Source of the DNA: a virus
Virus record (IMG/VR): IMGVR_UViG_3300032245_000671
Location: 1-43,766 of that record
Length of the DNA: 43,766 bases
Reading direction: 5' to 3' (one strand)
The position numbers and the translations under genes are program-made. How positions within the stretch are numbered: the stretch's first letter is position 1; every line of letters starts with the position of its first letter. The notes beneath the pieces were generated by a model. That model made no database searches. It was given only the letters and a program-made list of their open reading frames with translations, and was not told the origin of the DNA. Shown here piece after piece: positions 1-7,197 of the stretch.

Positions 1-437
1 ACGCTTATCTTGCCGTCCACAGCCTGAGTCACGACATCGTTGATGAGTTCCTCAACCTCGTCGGACACGCCCTTGACCAGTTGCCCTGCTCGCTCCATTG
101 CCCATTGAGTGGCGCGAGGGTCAGCCTCGTTGAAGCGCAACTTGAACCCTGCGCTCGCTCCTGCTTCGGCGCGTCCTGCCTTGATGATTTCCTTGACCAA
201 AGCATCAACGATCGGTCGGAGGTCGCCGATGATGGAACCAGTCGGCAGGGCTTGAAGACTGGCGTTGACGGACTGACGGATTGCGTCAGCGACGCGTGCC
301 GTGTTAATTCCCTCACGAAACTGTCTAACTGCCTCTGCGTACGCGCGCGCGACAGCCTGCTCCACCGAGGATAACTCACCTGCTTTAGCGACCGTCGTGC
401 GCTTCGCCGGCTGGGACGAACGGCGTATGAACGGCAT
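1..437 (-). CDS. MuF-like head morphogenesis protein, N-terminal part (runs off left edge)
   Basis: The frame opens with ATG at 437, overlapping the portal stop codon as TAATG, and stays open to the window edge for about 145 codons with no stop. It begins MPFIRRSSQPAKRT. It contains a helical region followed by a segment reading FNEADPRATQWAMERAG and then an acidic helix VKGVSDEVEELINDVV. A run of the type 'nPrA..WA...ga.l...it.e....i' is characteristic of the MuF/SPP1 gp7 minor head proteins, which usually sit directly after the portal gene and act in capsid assembly. Identification rests on this motif and position. The C-terminal part, where extra domains are often fused, is outside the window. 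Confidence 0.75.
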   Translation of the reverse strand, partial: MPFIRRSSQPAKRTTVAKAGELSSVEQAVARAYAEAVRQFREGINTARVADAIRQSVNASLQALPTGSIIGDLRPIVDALVKEIIKAGRAEAGASAGFKLRFNEADPRATQWAMERAGQLVKGVSDEVEELINDVVTQAVDGKIS

Positions 438-1918
438 TACTTCTTCTTTGCTGGTTCAGCCTGTGGTGGCGCTGGTTGGGCTTCAGGCGCTGGTGACTTG
501 CCAGTTGGCTGTGCTGGCGTCTCTTCGGGTGTCTTGGCGCTTGACGGGGCGACTGGTGCTGGCTGAGGTTGACCTTGAGGGGCAGGAGGAGGGGCAACAT
601 TGGGATTGTTGGCAACTCCCTCTTCGGACTCCACCTTTGGTGGCAAGCCTGAAATGGTGCGCAAGTATTCGTCCAGTCCCTCATCCACAACAAGAGCGCC
701 CGAGCCTGATGCCTTCTGAATGAAGTCGGCGAGTTCAGCGATGTTGATTTGGTGAATGTCACCGAAGGACAACTTCGGACGGCGAGCAACGTCCATGCCG
801 TTCATTTTCATCAAACGAGGGATGGCGTGCTGGTTGAAAACGTCGCAGATGGATTGGGCGATTTGGGCGATTGCTGTGGTGAACAAGTCAACCTTCGTGG
901 AACCCAAAGCAAACGAGCCAACCTTCTCATGCCCCAAAAGAATGAAGTCCGCGAGAACTGTCATCGTGATGCGTTGGTCGTAGCGTTGCACAATTTTGTC
1001 GGTGTCAAACGCGCGTGAACCACCCGAGGACAACAATGACAGTTTGTAGATTTCGCGTCCCTGATCGTCGTAGGCAAGTGGGAACACGATGCCTTCGTTC
1101 TCGTTTCGCTTGATGCCACGGATGAGGCGTTCAATGCCGGCACGAGCCGAAGCCTCTGCAGGAGTGGCGTTAGACGAAAGCAACTGTGGAGGCACATAAG
1201 CGATGGGGAGTCCAGCAAGGTCACGTTCAATGCCGACGGCTTCAATTTCCTCAATTGTTTTCTTGAACTTCCACGGACGGTACGCGTTACGAAGCAGGGA
1301 GCGTCCTTCTGGGTTGTTGCGAACGCTTGAGGTACGAAACAAGAGCGCCTTCTCAATTGGAATCATGACAACGCCGTGGTTACCAGCAGACTGATCCATT
1401 TGCTCTAGACCTTTGATGCCACCGTCTTCGTCAAAAATCCACTGCCATGTTGTTTCTTGAGCGCGCAGAGCAAGTTTTCTCCAGCCAATTTTGCCGTCGC
1501 TGTAGTTAGAACGCTTAGTTGGGTCGTTGGTGTCCCATGTGACGCGCTTCTTGTAGACAATTTCGCAGTAGGCGTAACCATAGGTGAGGAACGACATAAT
1601 TGACGACAAGGTTGAGTCCCATGACTCGCTCATGTCGTTCATGCACTCTTCAATGAAGTCGGCGACTTCTTGGTCTTTGTCTTTTACGATGGCGTCAGGG
1701 TCTTCTTTGAATGGCTCAATGCGCCAGTCAATTTGCAGGATAAGACGTTCAATGGCGAACAGCATCGCTCCGACCACAGGGTCGTTGTCTGCCATTTCGC
1801 GCCAGACTTTAGCGCCACGAAGCCCACGGAGGTCGCCAACGAAGTCGTCAATGACAAAGCCACCGACGTGTTGAAGTCCTGATGTACCGATTTCTTGAAG
1901 GTCTGAATACTCAGCCAT
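437..1918 (-). CDS. Portal protein
   Basis: A 493-residue protein of typical portal length. The N-terminal half has the pattern of the DUF935/Mu gp29-like portals: DNDPVVGAMLFAIERLI near residue 43, then a WRIEPF segment and YGYAYCEIVYKKR near residue 113. The portal forms the dodecameric ring at the capsid vertex through which DNA is packaged and the tail attaches. The last 60 or so residues are low-complexity Pro/Ala/Gln-rich and end in KKK, which looks like a disordered tail. The next gene is a MuF-like protein, as in many siphoviruses. The start overlaps the upstream small gene by 8 bases. The large terminase is 5 kb away, separated by methyltransferases and an inverted operon, which is not the usual adjacent arrangement. 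Confidence 0.85.
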   Translation of the reverse strand: MAEYSDLQEIGTSGLQHVGGFVIDDFVGDLRGLRGAKVWREMADNDPVVGAMLFAIERLILQIDWRIEPFKEDPDAIVKDKDQEVADFIEECMNDMSESWDSTLSSIMSFLTYGYAYCEIVYKKRVTWDTNDPTKRSNYSDGKIGWRKLALRAQETTWQWIFDEDGGIKGLEQMDQSAGNHGVVMIPIEKALLFRTSSVRNNPEGRSLLRNAYRPWKFKKTIEEIEAVGIERDLAGLPIAYVPPQLLSSNATPAEASARAGIERLIRGIKRNENEGIVFPLAYDDQGREIYKLSLLSSGGSRAFDTDKIVQRYDQRITMTVLADFILLGHEKVGSFALGSTKVDLFTTAIAQIAQSICDVFNQHAIPRLMKMNGMDVARRPKLSFGDIHQINIAELADFIQKASGSGALVVDEGLDEYLRTISGLPPKVESEEGVANNPNVAPPPAPQGQPQPAPVAPSSAKTPEETPAQPTGKSPAPEAQPAPPQAEPAKKK

Positions 1919-2186
1919 TGTTGTGCCTCAATATTTCCTCGCTCACAATGCATCCAACGGGGATGGCAAAGAATGCGTTGATTTGTGTTTCGCCGTCAAT
2001 GTCCTCAGCAACGTCTGCTGACATGACTAGTTGTTTTTCGTCTCTGTAGATTTCCCAACCCACTGACTTTACTTCGGCAACGTACGGTTCCACTTCATCT
2101 ATGAGCGTCCAGTTGATTGGATAGTTGTGGGCGTCAAGCCAGCGAACCAAGAGAAGGTTGCCGAGGTCGGGAATGTTGTCAGGCAT
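1911..2186 (-). CDS. Hypothetical protein (91 aa)
   Basis: An acidic 91-residue protein starting MPDNIPDLGNLLL. The ATG at 2186 is preceded by GGTGG about 7 bases upstream and overlaps the preceding gene by 8 bases (ATGCCTGA). A GTG four codons further upstream is possible but less likely. It contains alternating hydrophobic strands (VGWEIYRDEKQLVMSADV; FFAIPVGCIV) suggesting a small beta-rich fold. I do not recognise a family. It is translationally coupled to the portal gene, so it may belong to the head operon, but nothing in the sequence gives a function. Confidence 0.6.
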   Translation of the reverse strand: MPDNIPDLGNLLLVRWLDAHNYPINWTLIDEVEPYVAEVKSVGWEIYRDEKQLVMSADVAEDIDGETQINAFFAIPVGCIVSEEILRHNNG

Positions 2187-2343
2187 ATGGAAAACCACCG
2201 TTGTTGCTTAGGACGTTTGCGATTAGTTTCAAGGATTGGTCTTCAGTGAAGCCGCCTTGTCGCAGGGTTACGAAAACCTCGTGAAGTTCAATGACGCCTT
2301 CCAGCAAAACAGACATTTCTATTTCATCTGAGTTGTCGTCCAT
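2179..2343 (-). CDS. Hypothetical small acidic protein (54 aa)
   Basis: Reading starts with ATG at 2343 and encodes MDDNSDEIEMSVLLEGV and on to NNGGFPYA. A very strong ribosome binding site (GGAGGTGAG) lies directly before the ATG, and the stop overlaps the start of the next gene. The product is acidic and largely helical. No family recognised. It is the first gene after an inverted repeat (2381-2417), so it could be the first gene of the portal operon. Confidence 0.6.
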   Translation of the reverse strand: MDDNSDEIEMSVLLEGVIELHEVFVTLRQGGFTEDQSLKLIANVLSNNGGFPYA

Positions 2344-2380
2344 CTCACCTCCGTTGTGGTTCGGTGGAAGTGTAGCCGAC

Positions 2381-2417
2381 CTACTTAACCCGGGTGTGGT
2401 AGCGACGGGTTAAGTAG
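2381..2417. repeat. Perfect 11-bp inverted repeat between methyltransferase and portal operons
   Basis: CTACTTAACCC at 2381-2391 is matched exactly by GGGTTAAGTAG at 2407-2417, with a 15-base loop. It fills most of the 85-base gap between the end of a methyltransferase gene and the next small gene. No run of T follows on the minus strand, so it is not a textbook intrinsic terminator. It may be an operator, an RNA-processing hairpin, or a weak terminator. Confidence 0.7.
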
Positions 2418-2428
2418 CGATGTAGGTG

Positions 2429-3385
2429 TCAGATGATGTTGAGCGTGGTGCTGTTGAACAGGCTCTGGCTTTCCTCAACTCGCTTTTGAGCGATGGCGAC
2501 ATACTCGGGGTTGAGTTCGCATCCGAGGAATGACCGTCCGTGGCGCAGAGCGACTACACCAACCGTTGCCGACCCCATGAAAGGGTCAAACACTGTGTCG
2601 CCGGGGCGCGACGAGGCGAGGATGCAAGGCTCTACGAGGGCTTCGGGCATCACGGCGAAGTGCGCTCCTTTGAACCTTGCAGGAGGGATTGACCACACCG
2701 ACCGTTTGTTTCGTCCTTTGGGGTTGACAAAGCGTGACCCCATCTCGGCAACATCAATGCCACCTTCTGTTGTCTTTGCCGAGGGGCGATCGGTTTTCCA
2801 TGCGTGCTTGGAGCGTTCAAGACTGACTTGGGACACTGGTTCAAAGATTGCCTCGTTGTCGTAGTAGTACCTTTGGCTCTTTGTCAGCATGAAAAGGTAC
2901 TCGTGGCTTCGTGTGCATCGGTCTTTTACCGACTCAGGCATCACGTTGGGCTTTTGCCAAATGATGTCTTGCCTCAAGTACCAGCCTTCTGCTTGGAGTG
3001 CGAACGCCAAACGCCACGGGATGCCAACTAAGTCTTTGGGCTTCAATCCTTCGGGGACGATGGCTGAGTGTTTGTGTTCAAGGTGGCGTTCGTTGTGCTT
3101 CTTGCCGATGTTGCCAGCAGTGCCTTTGCCACTGCCAGAGTAGGAGTCGCCGATGTTGAGCCAAAACACTCCGTCGTCAGCGAGCACTCGGTAGACATCC
3201 ATAAACACTTCAACAAGGCTCGCGACAAACTCGTTAGGGTCTTCCTCTAAACCGATTTGCAGGTCTTGACCGTAGTCACGCAGTCCCCAATACGGTGGGC
3301 TGGTGATGCAGGTTTGGATGGAGCCATCGGGTATTTCTCCGAGGCGCTCGCGCACATCTCCTAGTAGAACGTTTGCTTCGGTCAT
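2429..3385 (-). CDS. DNA methyltransferase, class beta (N4-cytosine or N6-adenine type), copy 1
   Basis: A 318-residue amino-methyltransferase. The catalytic motif IV is TSPPYWGL at residues 28-35. The S-adenosylmethionine-binding motif I (FDPFMGSATVG) is near residue 264, followed by GCELNPEYVAIAQ. This order, catalytic motif first and binding motif last, defines the beta group. SPPYW occurs in both N4-cytosine and N6-adenine enzymes, so the methylated base cannot be assigned by eye. The start overlaps the stop of the paralogue upstream as ATGA. No restriction nuclease lies nearby, so this looks like a solitary phage modification enzyme, probably for protection against host restriction. Confidence 0.9.
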   Translation of the reverse strand: MTEANVLLGDVRERLGEIPDGSIQTCITSPPYWGLRDYGQDLQIGLEEDPNEFVASLVEVFMDVYRVLADDGVFWLNIGDSYSGSGKGTAGNIGKKHNERHLEHKHSAIVPEGLKPKDLVGIPWRLAFALQAEGWYLRQDIIWQKPNVMPESVKDRCTRSHEYLFMLTKSQRYYYDNEAIFEPVSQVSLERSKHAWKTDRPSAKTTEGGIDVAEMGSRFVNPKGRNKRSVWSIPPARFKGAHFAVMPEALVEPCILASSRPGDTVFDPFMGSATVGVVALRHGRSFLGCELNPEYVAIAQKRVEESQSLFNSTTLNII

Positions 3386-4368
3386 TTGACAATCCTTACT
3401 GTGTTGAACATCGGGTCGGATGCTGTGATGCGTCTTTCAGCGATGTCGGCGTAATCGGGGTTTAGTTCAGTACCAATGAAGCACCTCCCGAGGCGTAAAG
3501 CAACGACTGCCGTTGTGCCAGCGCCAGCAAAGGGGTCAAGCACCAAGTCTCCAGCACGACTGGACGCGAGGACGCATGGTTCAACTAATGCTTCGGGCAT
3601 GACTGCAAAGTGGGCATCCTTAAATGGTCGCACAGGGATTGTCCAGACGTCGCGTTTGTTTCGCGTCCCGTCCTCAACGGTGACAGATGGTTCGGCGATC
3701 GCCGTGTCATCAAAGAAGTACCTGCCTGACTTGGTCAGCATGAAAACGTGCTCGTGTGATTTGGTGCATCGGTCTCGGACTGACTCAGGCATGGGGTTTG
3801 GTTTGTGCCAGATGATGTCTTGGCGAAGGTACCAGCCGTCGTCCTGTAATCCAAAGGCGAGTCGCCACGGGATGCCGACGAGGTCTTTGGGTTTGAGTTT
3901 GTCCCACATTGGTTTGGCAAACGATTTAGTTGCATGACGCTTCGCACCGACGTTCTCGTTGGTGTTGCCGACCTTCGCCCCGTTGTATGTGTCCCCAATG
4001 TTGAGCCATAGCACCCCGTCCTCCCTGAGAACTCGGCGCACGTCGCGAAACACAGCGACCATTTCAGCGACATAATCGGCAGGGGTCGCCTCAAGCCCTA
4101 TTTGAGCATCAACTCGTTCAGCGCCACAATCCTTGCATGAGTCCTTATAGATGCCGTCACCAGTTGAGACGTCGTTTTGGAAGCCTGTCACGGACACCTT
4201 GCTTTCTCGTTTGTGCAGGCAGTCGGGGTTGCCCCCAATCCATGAGGCTGTTCCGTAGTCCCTCAAACCCCAATAGGGAGGACTGGTCACAACGCACTGC
4301 ACCGAGTTGTCAGGTATCTCGGCAAGGCGTGCACGCACGTCGCCCACGAGGATGGTGGCTTCAGTCAT
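3382..4368 (-). CDS. DNA methyltransferase, class beta, copy 2
   Basis: A 328-residue paralogue of the following gene: both begin MTEA, carry TSPPYWGLRDYG at residues 28-39 and share VGIPWRLAFxLQ and AHFAVMPEALVEPC blocks. The SAM motif is LDPFAGAGTTAVVAL near the C terminus. Unlike its neighbour it has an insert after the catalytic motif with Cys and His residues (CLHKRESK ... CKDCGAE) that could bind zinc or form part of the target-recognition region. The ATG at 4368 overlaps the upstream stop (TAATG). The reading frame is open further upstream, but that part looks unlike methyltransferase and overlaps a better gene. Two tandem copies suggest duplication followed by change of target specificity. 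Confidence 0.9.
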   Translation of the reverse strand: MTEATILVGDVRARLAEIPDNSVQCVVTSPPYWGLRDYGTASWIGGNPDCLHKRESKVSVTGFQNDVSTGDGIYKDSCKDCGAERVDAQIGLEATPADYVAEMVAVFRDVRRVLREDGVLWLNIGDTYNGAKVGNTNENVGAKRHATKSFAKPMWDKLKPKDLVGIPWRLAFGLQDDGWYLRQDIIWHKPNPMPESVRDRCTKSHEHVFMLTKSGRYFFDDTAIAEPSVTVEDGTRNKRDVWTIPVRPFKDAHFAVMPEALVEPCVLASSRAGDLVLDPFAGAGTTAVVALRLGRCFIGTELNPDYADIAERRITASDPMFNTVRIVK

Positions 4369-4604
4369 TAGTTGTTTTCCTCTTTGGGCTTGGTCAGTTC
4401 CTGCAACCGTTCCCACATGGAGCGAATGGCTCCTTCGCTGGAGTCTCGGATGCCTGACCAGTCGTAGCCTTGCTCTGGGACGTAGCCCTGCTCGCCGTAG
4501 CCATCGGACTCTGCCCAGAGCGCCACGAGCGTTTCGGTGGATGAGTCCACGTCGTTCCACGCCTTGTGGATTGCCTTCAGCATTTCGTCAAGGTTGATGC
4601 TCAT
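4368..4604 (-). CDS. Hypothetical acidic protein (78 aa)
   Basis: A small acidic protein starting MSINLDEMLKAIHKAWND, coupled at both ends (ATGA with the HTH gene upstream, TAATG with the methyltransferase downstream). It has an N-terminal helix, a Gly/Tyr-rich middle (GYGEQGYVPEQGYDWSG) and a C-terminal helix. No family recognised. Its position between a DNA-binding protein and two methyltransferases may mean it belongs to the modification module. Confidence 0.6.
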   Translation of the reverse strand: MSINLDEMLKAIHKAWNDVDSSTETLVALWAESDGYGEQGYVPEQGYDWSGIRDSSEGAIRSMWERLQELTKPKEENN

Positions 4605-5116
4605 TCCATCTCCTCCATGTCCTCGGTGCCTTCGGCGTTCTTGCGCAGGCGTGGCTTTCGGTGGACTGTTCGCACTCTGTCAATTTTGAAGGTGCGCCAT
4701 TTTTCGTATTGAGGTTGCCCTCCCCAAACCGTGACTTCGTCGTCTCGGAGGCTGTAGTGGAAGGTGAACCTTCCTGCTTCGCCTCGGATGCTGATTTCTG
4801 TTTTGGGAACCACGGTGCGTCCGTTGATGGTGATTTCGGTTTTGCTGACTCGCTTGACCGTTTCGTGTGGAGGCTCAATCGTCTCGCCGAGGTCTTCGGC
4901 GATTGCCTTGCCGAGCAGTTTGCCCCACTCCTTCAAGCAGGACGGTTGCTTCACTTCGGACGGTTCAAAGCCGTCGGGGTAGCGTTCGCGATGTCGCATG
5001 GCGCATCGTCTGGCAACTCCACCGTTGGCGAGACCGAGCCTCTCGGCGACCTCCACCCATGTCAGACCTTCGGCTTGCAGTGCGCTCGCCTCGCAGTCAC
5101 GTTCTTTTGTGCTCAT
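4601..5116 (-). CDS. HTH DNA-binding protein with C-terminal extension
   Basis: A 171-residue protein starting MSTKERDCEASALQ at 5116, with AGAAGGAA upstream. Residues 8-45 form a helix-turn-helix: TWVEVAERLGLANGGVARR followed by a basic RHRERYP. The same core pattern (WVEVA..., ANG..ARR...RH) occurs in the small protein at 36072-36284. The remainder (about 70-171) is a beta-rich region with the segment TEITINGRTVVPKTEI and many Arg/Lys residues near the end. A promoter lies just upstream and is divergent from the rightward operon, so this may be the local regulator that switches between the two. That role is inferred from position and fold only. Confidence 0.65.
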   Translation of the reverse strand: MSTKERDCEASALQAEGLTWVEVAERLGLANGGVARRCAMRHRERYPDGFEPSEVKQPSCLKEWGKLLGKAIAEDLGETIEPPHETVKRVSKTEITINGRTVVPKTEISIRGEAGRFTFHYSLRDDEVTVWGGQPQYEKWRTFKIDRVRTVHRKPRLRKNAEGTEDMEEME

Positions 5117-5159
5117 CGGGATTTCCTTCTCGGAGTTCGGGTTGACCTCCGTCGGAGCC

Positions 5160-5189
5160 ACTTTACCATAGTTGAGTGTCAAGGTTCAA
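5160..5189 (-). promoter_or_regulatory. Sigma70-like promoter for the leftward HTH/methyltransferase operon
   Basis: On the minus strand TTGAAC (5184-5189) and TAAAGT (5160-5165) are 18 bases apart. The -10 is preceded by ACTATGG, the same core found at the divergent rightward promoter and at 16158 and 18104. Confidence 0.6.
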
Positions 5190-5235
5190 ACACCGTGTAA
5201 CCCAAAGCCGGCGCGCCTTTCAGGATTACTAGGTG

Positions 5236-5258
5236 GTCGGGCTTTACTATGGTACAGT
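5236..5258 (+). promoter_or_regulatory. Extended -10 promoter for the rightward small-gene operon
   Basis: The -10 is TACAGT at 5253-5258, preceded by TGG, so it has an extended -10. There is no good -35 at 16-18 bases (TAGGTG at best). The stretch GGCTTTACTATGGTACAGT is nearly identical to the minus-strand promoter at 16158-16186, so recognition probably depends on this core. Confidence 0.6.
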
Positions 5259-5289
5259 TCTCGGAAACCAGAGAAGGGATACATCTGCC

Positions 5290-5817
5290 ATGACTAAGAA
5301 ACGGAAGCCCCAGAAGGCTCCCCGTCGCGAGTGGACGCCATTTGTGCGTTCGCTTCCAGTGCACAAGGAGGAGGCGCGCGCGGTTGACCCCGAAGCGTAC
5401 GACGCAATGCGTGCCGAGTTTGACAGGGGCGAGTGCATCCTGTTTCACAACTCAATGTTCCACGTCCATCTTCGCTACCTCCACGGCGCAGGGAACAAAG
5501 ACGGCTGGCTCCACCTGTCCATCCGCCACAATGACCGACGACCGATCAGAGATTGGCGACAGTTCCAGCGCATCAAGAATGAACTTGCTGGTGAGGAACG
5601 CGAAGCCCTAGAGATTTACCCTGCTGAGTCGCGTCTCATTGACGAAGCCAACTCCTACCACCTTTGGGTCATGCCCAAAGGGGAGAAGGTGCCAGTCGGA
5701 TGGGACGTCGGGCGCGTCACGATGACCGCCGAGCAAGCATCGCAGGCTGGTGCCAAACAAAGAGACACCGTTATGCCAAAATCACAACCCAACCAACAAG
5801 GAGGCTCAACCCGATGA
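5290..5817 (+). CDS. DUF7694-like phage protein
   Basis: First gene of the rightward operon, 175 residues from ATG at 5290 (AGAAGGG lies about 11 bases upstream; an earlier GTG in frame would overlap the promoter). After a basic N terminus (MTKKRKPQKAPRR) the region around residues 70-155 shows the pattern WLHLSIRHNDRRPIRDWRQ, then KNELAGEEREALEIYPAESR and YHLWVMPKG. This is the signature I associate with DUF7694, a domain common in phage genomes and of unknown function. A disordered Gln/Lys-rich tail ends the protein. The stop overlaps the next start as ATGA. Confidence 0.65.
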   Translation: MTKKRKPQKAPRREWTPFVRSLPVHKEEARAVDPEAYDAMRAEFDRGECILFHNSMFHVHLRYLHGAGNKDGWLHLSIRHNDRRPIRDWRQFQRIKNELAGEEREALEIYPAESRLIDEANSYHLWVMPKGEKVPVGWDVGRVTMTAEQASQAGAKQRDTVMPKSQPNQQGGSTR

Positions 5818-6152
5818 GCAAATGCCCACGATGCGGTGAAAACCGTATGACCCGACACCCTGCCCTCTCAAGGGTGGACAACAAGACCCACATCTGTTCG
5901 GAGTGTGGAACCGACGAAGCGATGCAGGCTTTCGCCGGCAAACCACTCACAATGGAAACATGGCACAAAAACAAACAGCAAAGCCCCCACGTCTACCATC
6001 CTTTTGTAATGGCAGACACAGACGGCGCTTTCGGAGGTGGAGAAATCCTCATCTCAGTTTTTGTTTCGGACTCTGAAATAATTGTGGAACTTTCCCGACG
6101 CGACGACAGTTCACATCGCTGGTCGCCACCTTACGAGGCAGAAGCACGATGA
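5814..6152 (+). CDS. Zinc-ribbon protein (112 aa)
   Basis: Begins MSKCPRCGENRMTRHPAL and contains a second Cys pair in ICSECGTDEAM, giving CxxC-(n)-CxxC within residues 4-31, a treble-clef or zinc-ribbon knuckle. The C-terminal two thirds are beta-rich (GGGEILISVFVSDSEIIVEL). Coupled by ATGA overlap to the genes on both sides. Similar zinc-ribbon ORFs are widespread in phages. Function not evident: it could bind nucleic acid or a host protein. Confidence 0.6.
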   Translation: MSKCPRCGENRMTRHPALSRVDNKTHICSECGTDEAMQAFAGKPLTMETWHKNKQQSPHVYHPFVMADTDGAFGGGEILISVFVSDSEIIVELSRRDDSSHRWSPPYEAEAR

Positions 6153-6343
6153 AACAGAAATATCAAATGAGTGCCTTTGAACTCATTATCATCTTCCTTC
6201 TCGGAGGCATTTTGACATGGACTGCTTCAGTGGTTTGGAATGAAGTGGACTACCACGCCAAATGCGATGGCGCAGTCGTGTCTGGCTCGTGGGGCAAGAA
6301 TTACTGTATTGACCCTGAACTACTAGAAGGAGCACAACCGTGA
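6149..6343 (+). CDS. Small single-pass membrane protein (64 aa)
   Basis: Starts MKQKYQMSAFELIIIFLLGG; residues 9-28 form one strongly hydrophobic segment after a basic N terminus. The remaining 35 residues contain two Cys (AKCDGAV and KNYCIDP) that could form a disulfide if exported. A signal anchor with the C-terminal part outside is plausible. No family recognised. It sits in a cluster of early-type small genes rather than the lysis cassette, so a membrane-directed host-takeover or exclusion role is a guess. Confidence 0.55.
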   Translation: MKQKYQMSAFELIIIFLLGGILTWTASVVWNEVDYHAKCDGAVVSGSWGKNYCIDPELLEGAQP

Positions 6344-6597
6344 CCACTGACGAAATACCCTGCGCTGAGTGCTGGAAAAACTATCAAAAGCATCTGCTGA
6401 AGGTTGAAAACGAACTGGTGAGGTACAAACAGGCTGTTGGCGCGATCGCCTCGGTCATTGTCAACGAGGGAACACACCCTGCCTACCACCAGCAAATCCT
6501 AGAGCGCCACAAACGGGAATGGGTGTCGCTTTGGACTGCTATAGAACAAGCAGTAGAGGTTCTTTATTCCCAATTGGATGAAATCAATGACAACTGA
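6340..6597 (+). CDS. Hypothetical helical protein (85 aa)
   Basis: GTG start at 6340 overlapping the preceding TGA, with AGAAGGAG 8 bases upstream. The protein begins MTTDEIPCAECWKNYQKHLL, with a CxxC pair near the N terminus, then continues as long amphipathic helices. No family recognised. Confidence 0.55.
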   Translation: MTTDEIPCAECWKNYQKHLLKVENELVRYKQAVGAIASVIVNEGTHPAYHQQILERHKREWVSLWTAIEQAVEVLYSQLDEINDN

Positions 6598-6778
6598 CAA
6601 CGAACTACACGAGATACGCGCTGTGCGTCGCGAACTGGCACAATGGAAACGCATCGCAACGATGGCGTTCACCTACGCCAAAGGCTGTCTGGATGGTTGC
6701 CGTGGTGCCTGTATGTGTACTTGCGGCTACGAGCATTACAAAGCGCAAGTCCGAATTGATGAACGCAATGCCAAGTGA
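6587..6778 (+). CDS. Cys-rich hypothetical protein (63 aa)
   Basis: Starts MTTDNELHEIRAVRREL (ATG at 6587; an alternative ATG lies three codons upstream) and overlaps the preceding gene. An N-terminal helix is followed by GCLDGCRGACMCTCGYEHY, five Cys within 14 residues plus a His, which suggests metal binding. No family recognised. Confidence 0.5.
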   Translation: MTTDNELHEIRAVRRELAQWKRIATMAFTYAKGCLDGCRGACMCTCGYEHYKAQVRIDERNAK

Positions 6779-6881
6779 AAAATGCATAACGGACGATTGC
6801 GAAAACTTGACCGAACTGGTGCTATGCGACGTCTGCACCGATGAGCAGTTTGGTCATTGGGAAAGCCAAAAGGAGAAGTGA
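6768..6881 (+). CDS. Mini zinc-finger protein (37 aa)
   Basis: The frame from ATG at 6768 reads MPSEKCITDDCENLTELVL, then CDVCTDEQFGHW. It has four Cys in C-x4-C-x8-C-x2-C spacing, which would fit one zinc site. It overlaps the preceding gene by 11 bases and ends directly before the next ATG, behind that gene's AGGAGAAG ribosome binding site. The packing and the Cys pattern support it as real despite its size. Confidence 0.45.
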   Translation: MPSEKCITDDCENLTELVLCDVCTDEQFGHWESQKEK

Positions 6882-7127
6882 ATGGCTGAGTGTGGCTCAA
6901 CTGGTAAATACAACCGTGGCTGTCGTTGTGGTTTGTGCGTGGAAGCAAACACAAATGCGATGCGCCGTCATCGTGACACCGAGATGGGACGCGTCAAACA
7001 GCGCCTACGGTCACGCCGAGACAGTCGCGTGAGACAACTTTGCATGGGTTATGTCCGTGATATGCATCCCGAGGTCTACCAAAAGTTCATAGAACTCGCG
7101 ATTGAAAAAGAAAACAACAATGCTTGA
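6882..7127 (+). CDS. Basic hypothetical protein with N-terminal Cys cluster (81 aa)
   Basis: Starts MAECGSTGKYNRGCRCGLC with AGGAGAAG upstream, followed by an Arg-rich helical middle (MRRHRDTEMGRVKQRLRSRR). The N-terminal CGxxGxYxxGCRCxxC pattern resembles a small zinc-binding motif seen in short phage and actinobacterial proteins. It probably binds nucleic acid. No named family assigned. Confidence 0.55.
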   Translation: MAECGSTGKYNRGCRCGLCVEANTNAMRRHRDTEMGRVKQRLRSRRDSRVRQLCMGYVRDMHPEVYQKFIELAIEKENNNA

Positions 7128-7197
7128 TTTGATTTGTGTTGGCATTTTTGCTTTTGCCTTTTTCGGCTTAGGCGTAATTGTTGGGTCGTCCCTTTAG
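7120..7197 (+). CDS. Possible 25-residue membrane microprotein
   Basis: ATG at 7120 overlaps the end of the previous gene and reads MLDLICVGIFAFAFFGLGVI and then VGSSL before TAG. Almost the whole product is one hydrophobic helix with Gly spacing. Only a weak purine-rich stretch lies upstream. It ends over the tail of the convergent terminase gene. Small and unproven, but position and composition are consistent with a real last gene of the operon. Confidence 0.35.
   Translation: MLDLICVGIFAFAFFGLGVIVGSSL

Noticed and set aside
4369-4560. N-terminal extension of methyltransferase copy 2
   Set aside because: The extra 64 residues are Arg-rich, out of character for the family, and overlap another coupled gene; ATG at 4368 overlaps the upstream stop and matches the paralogue's start.
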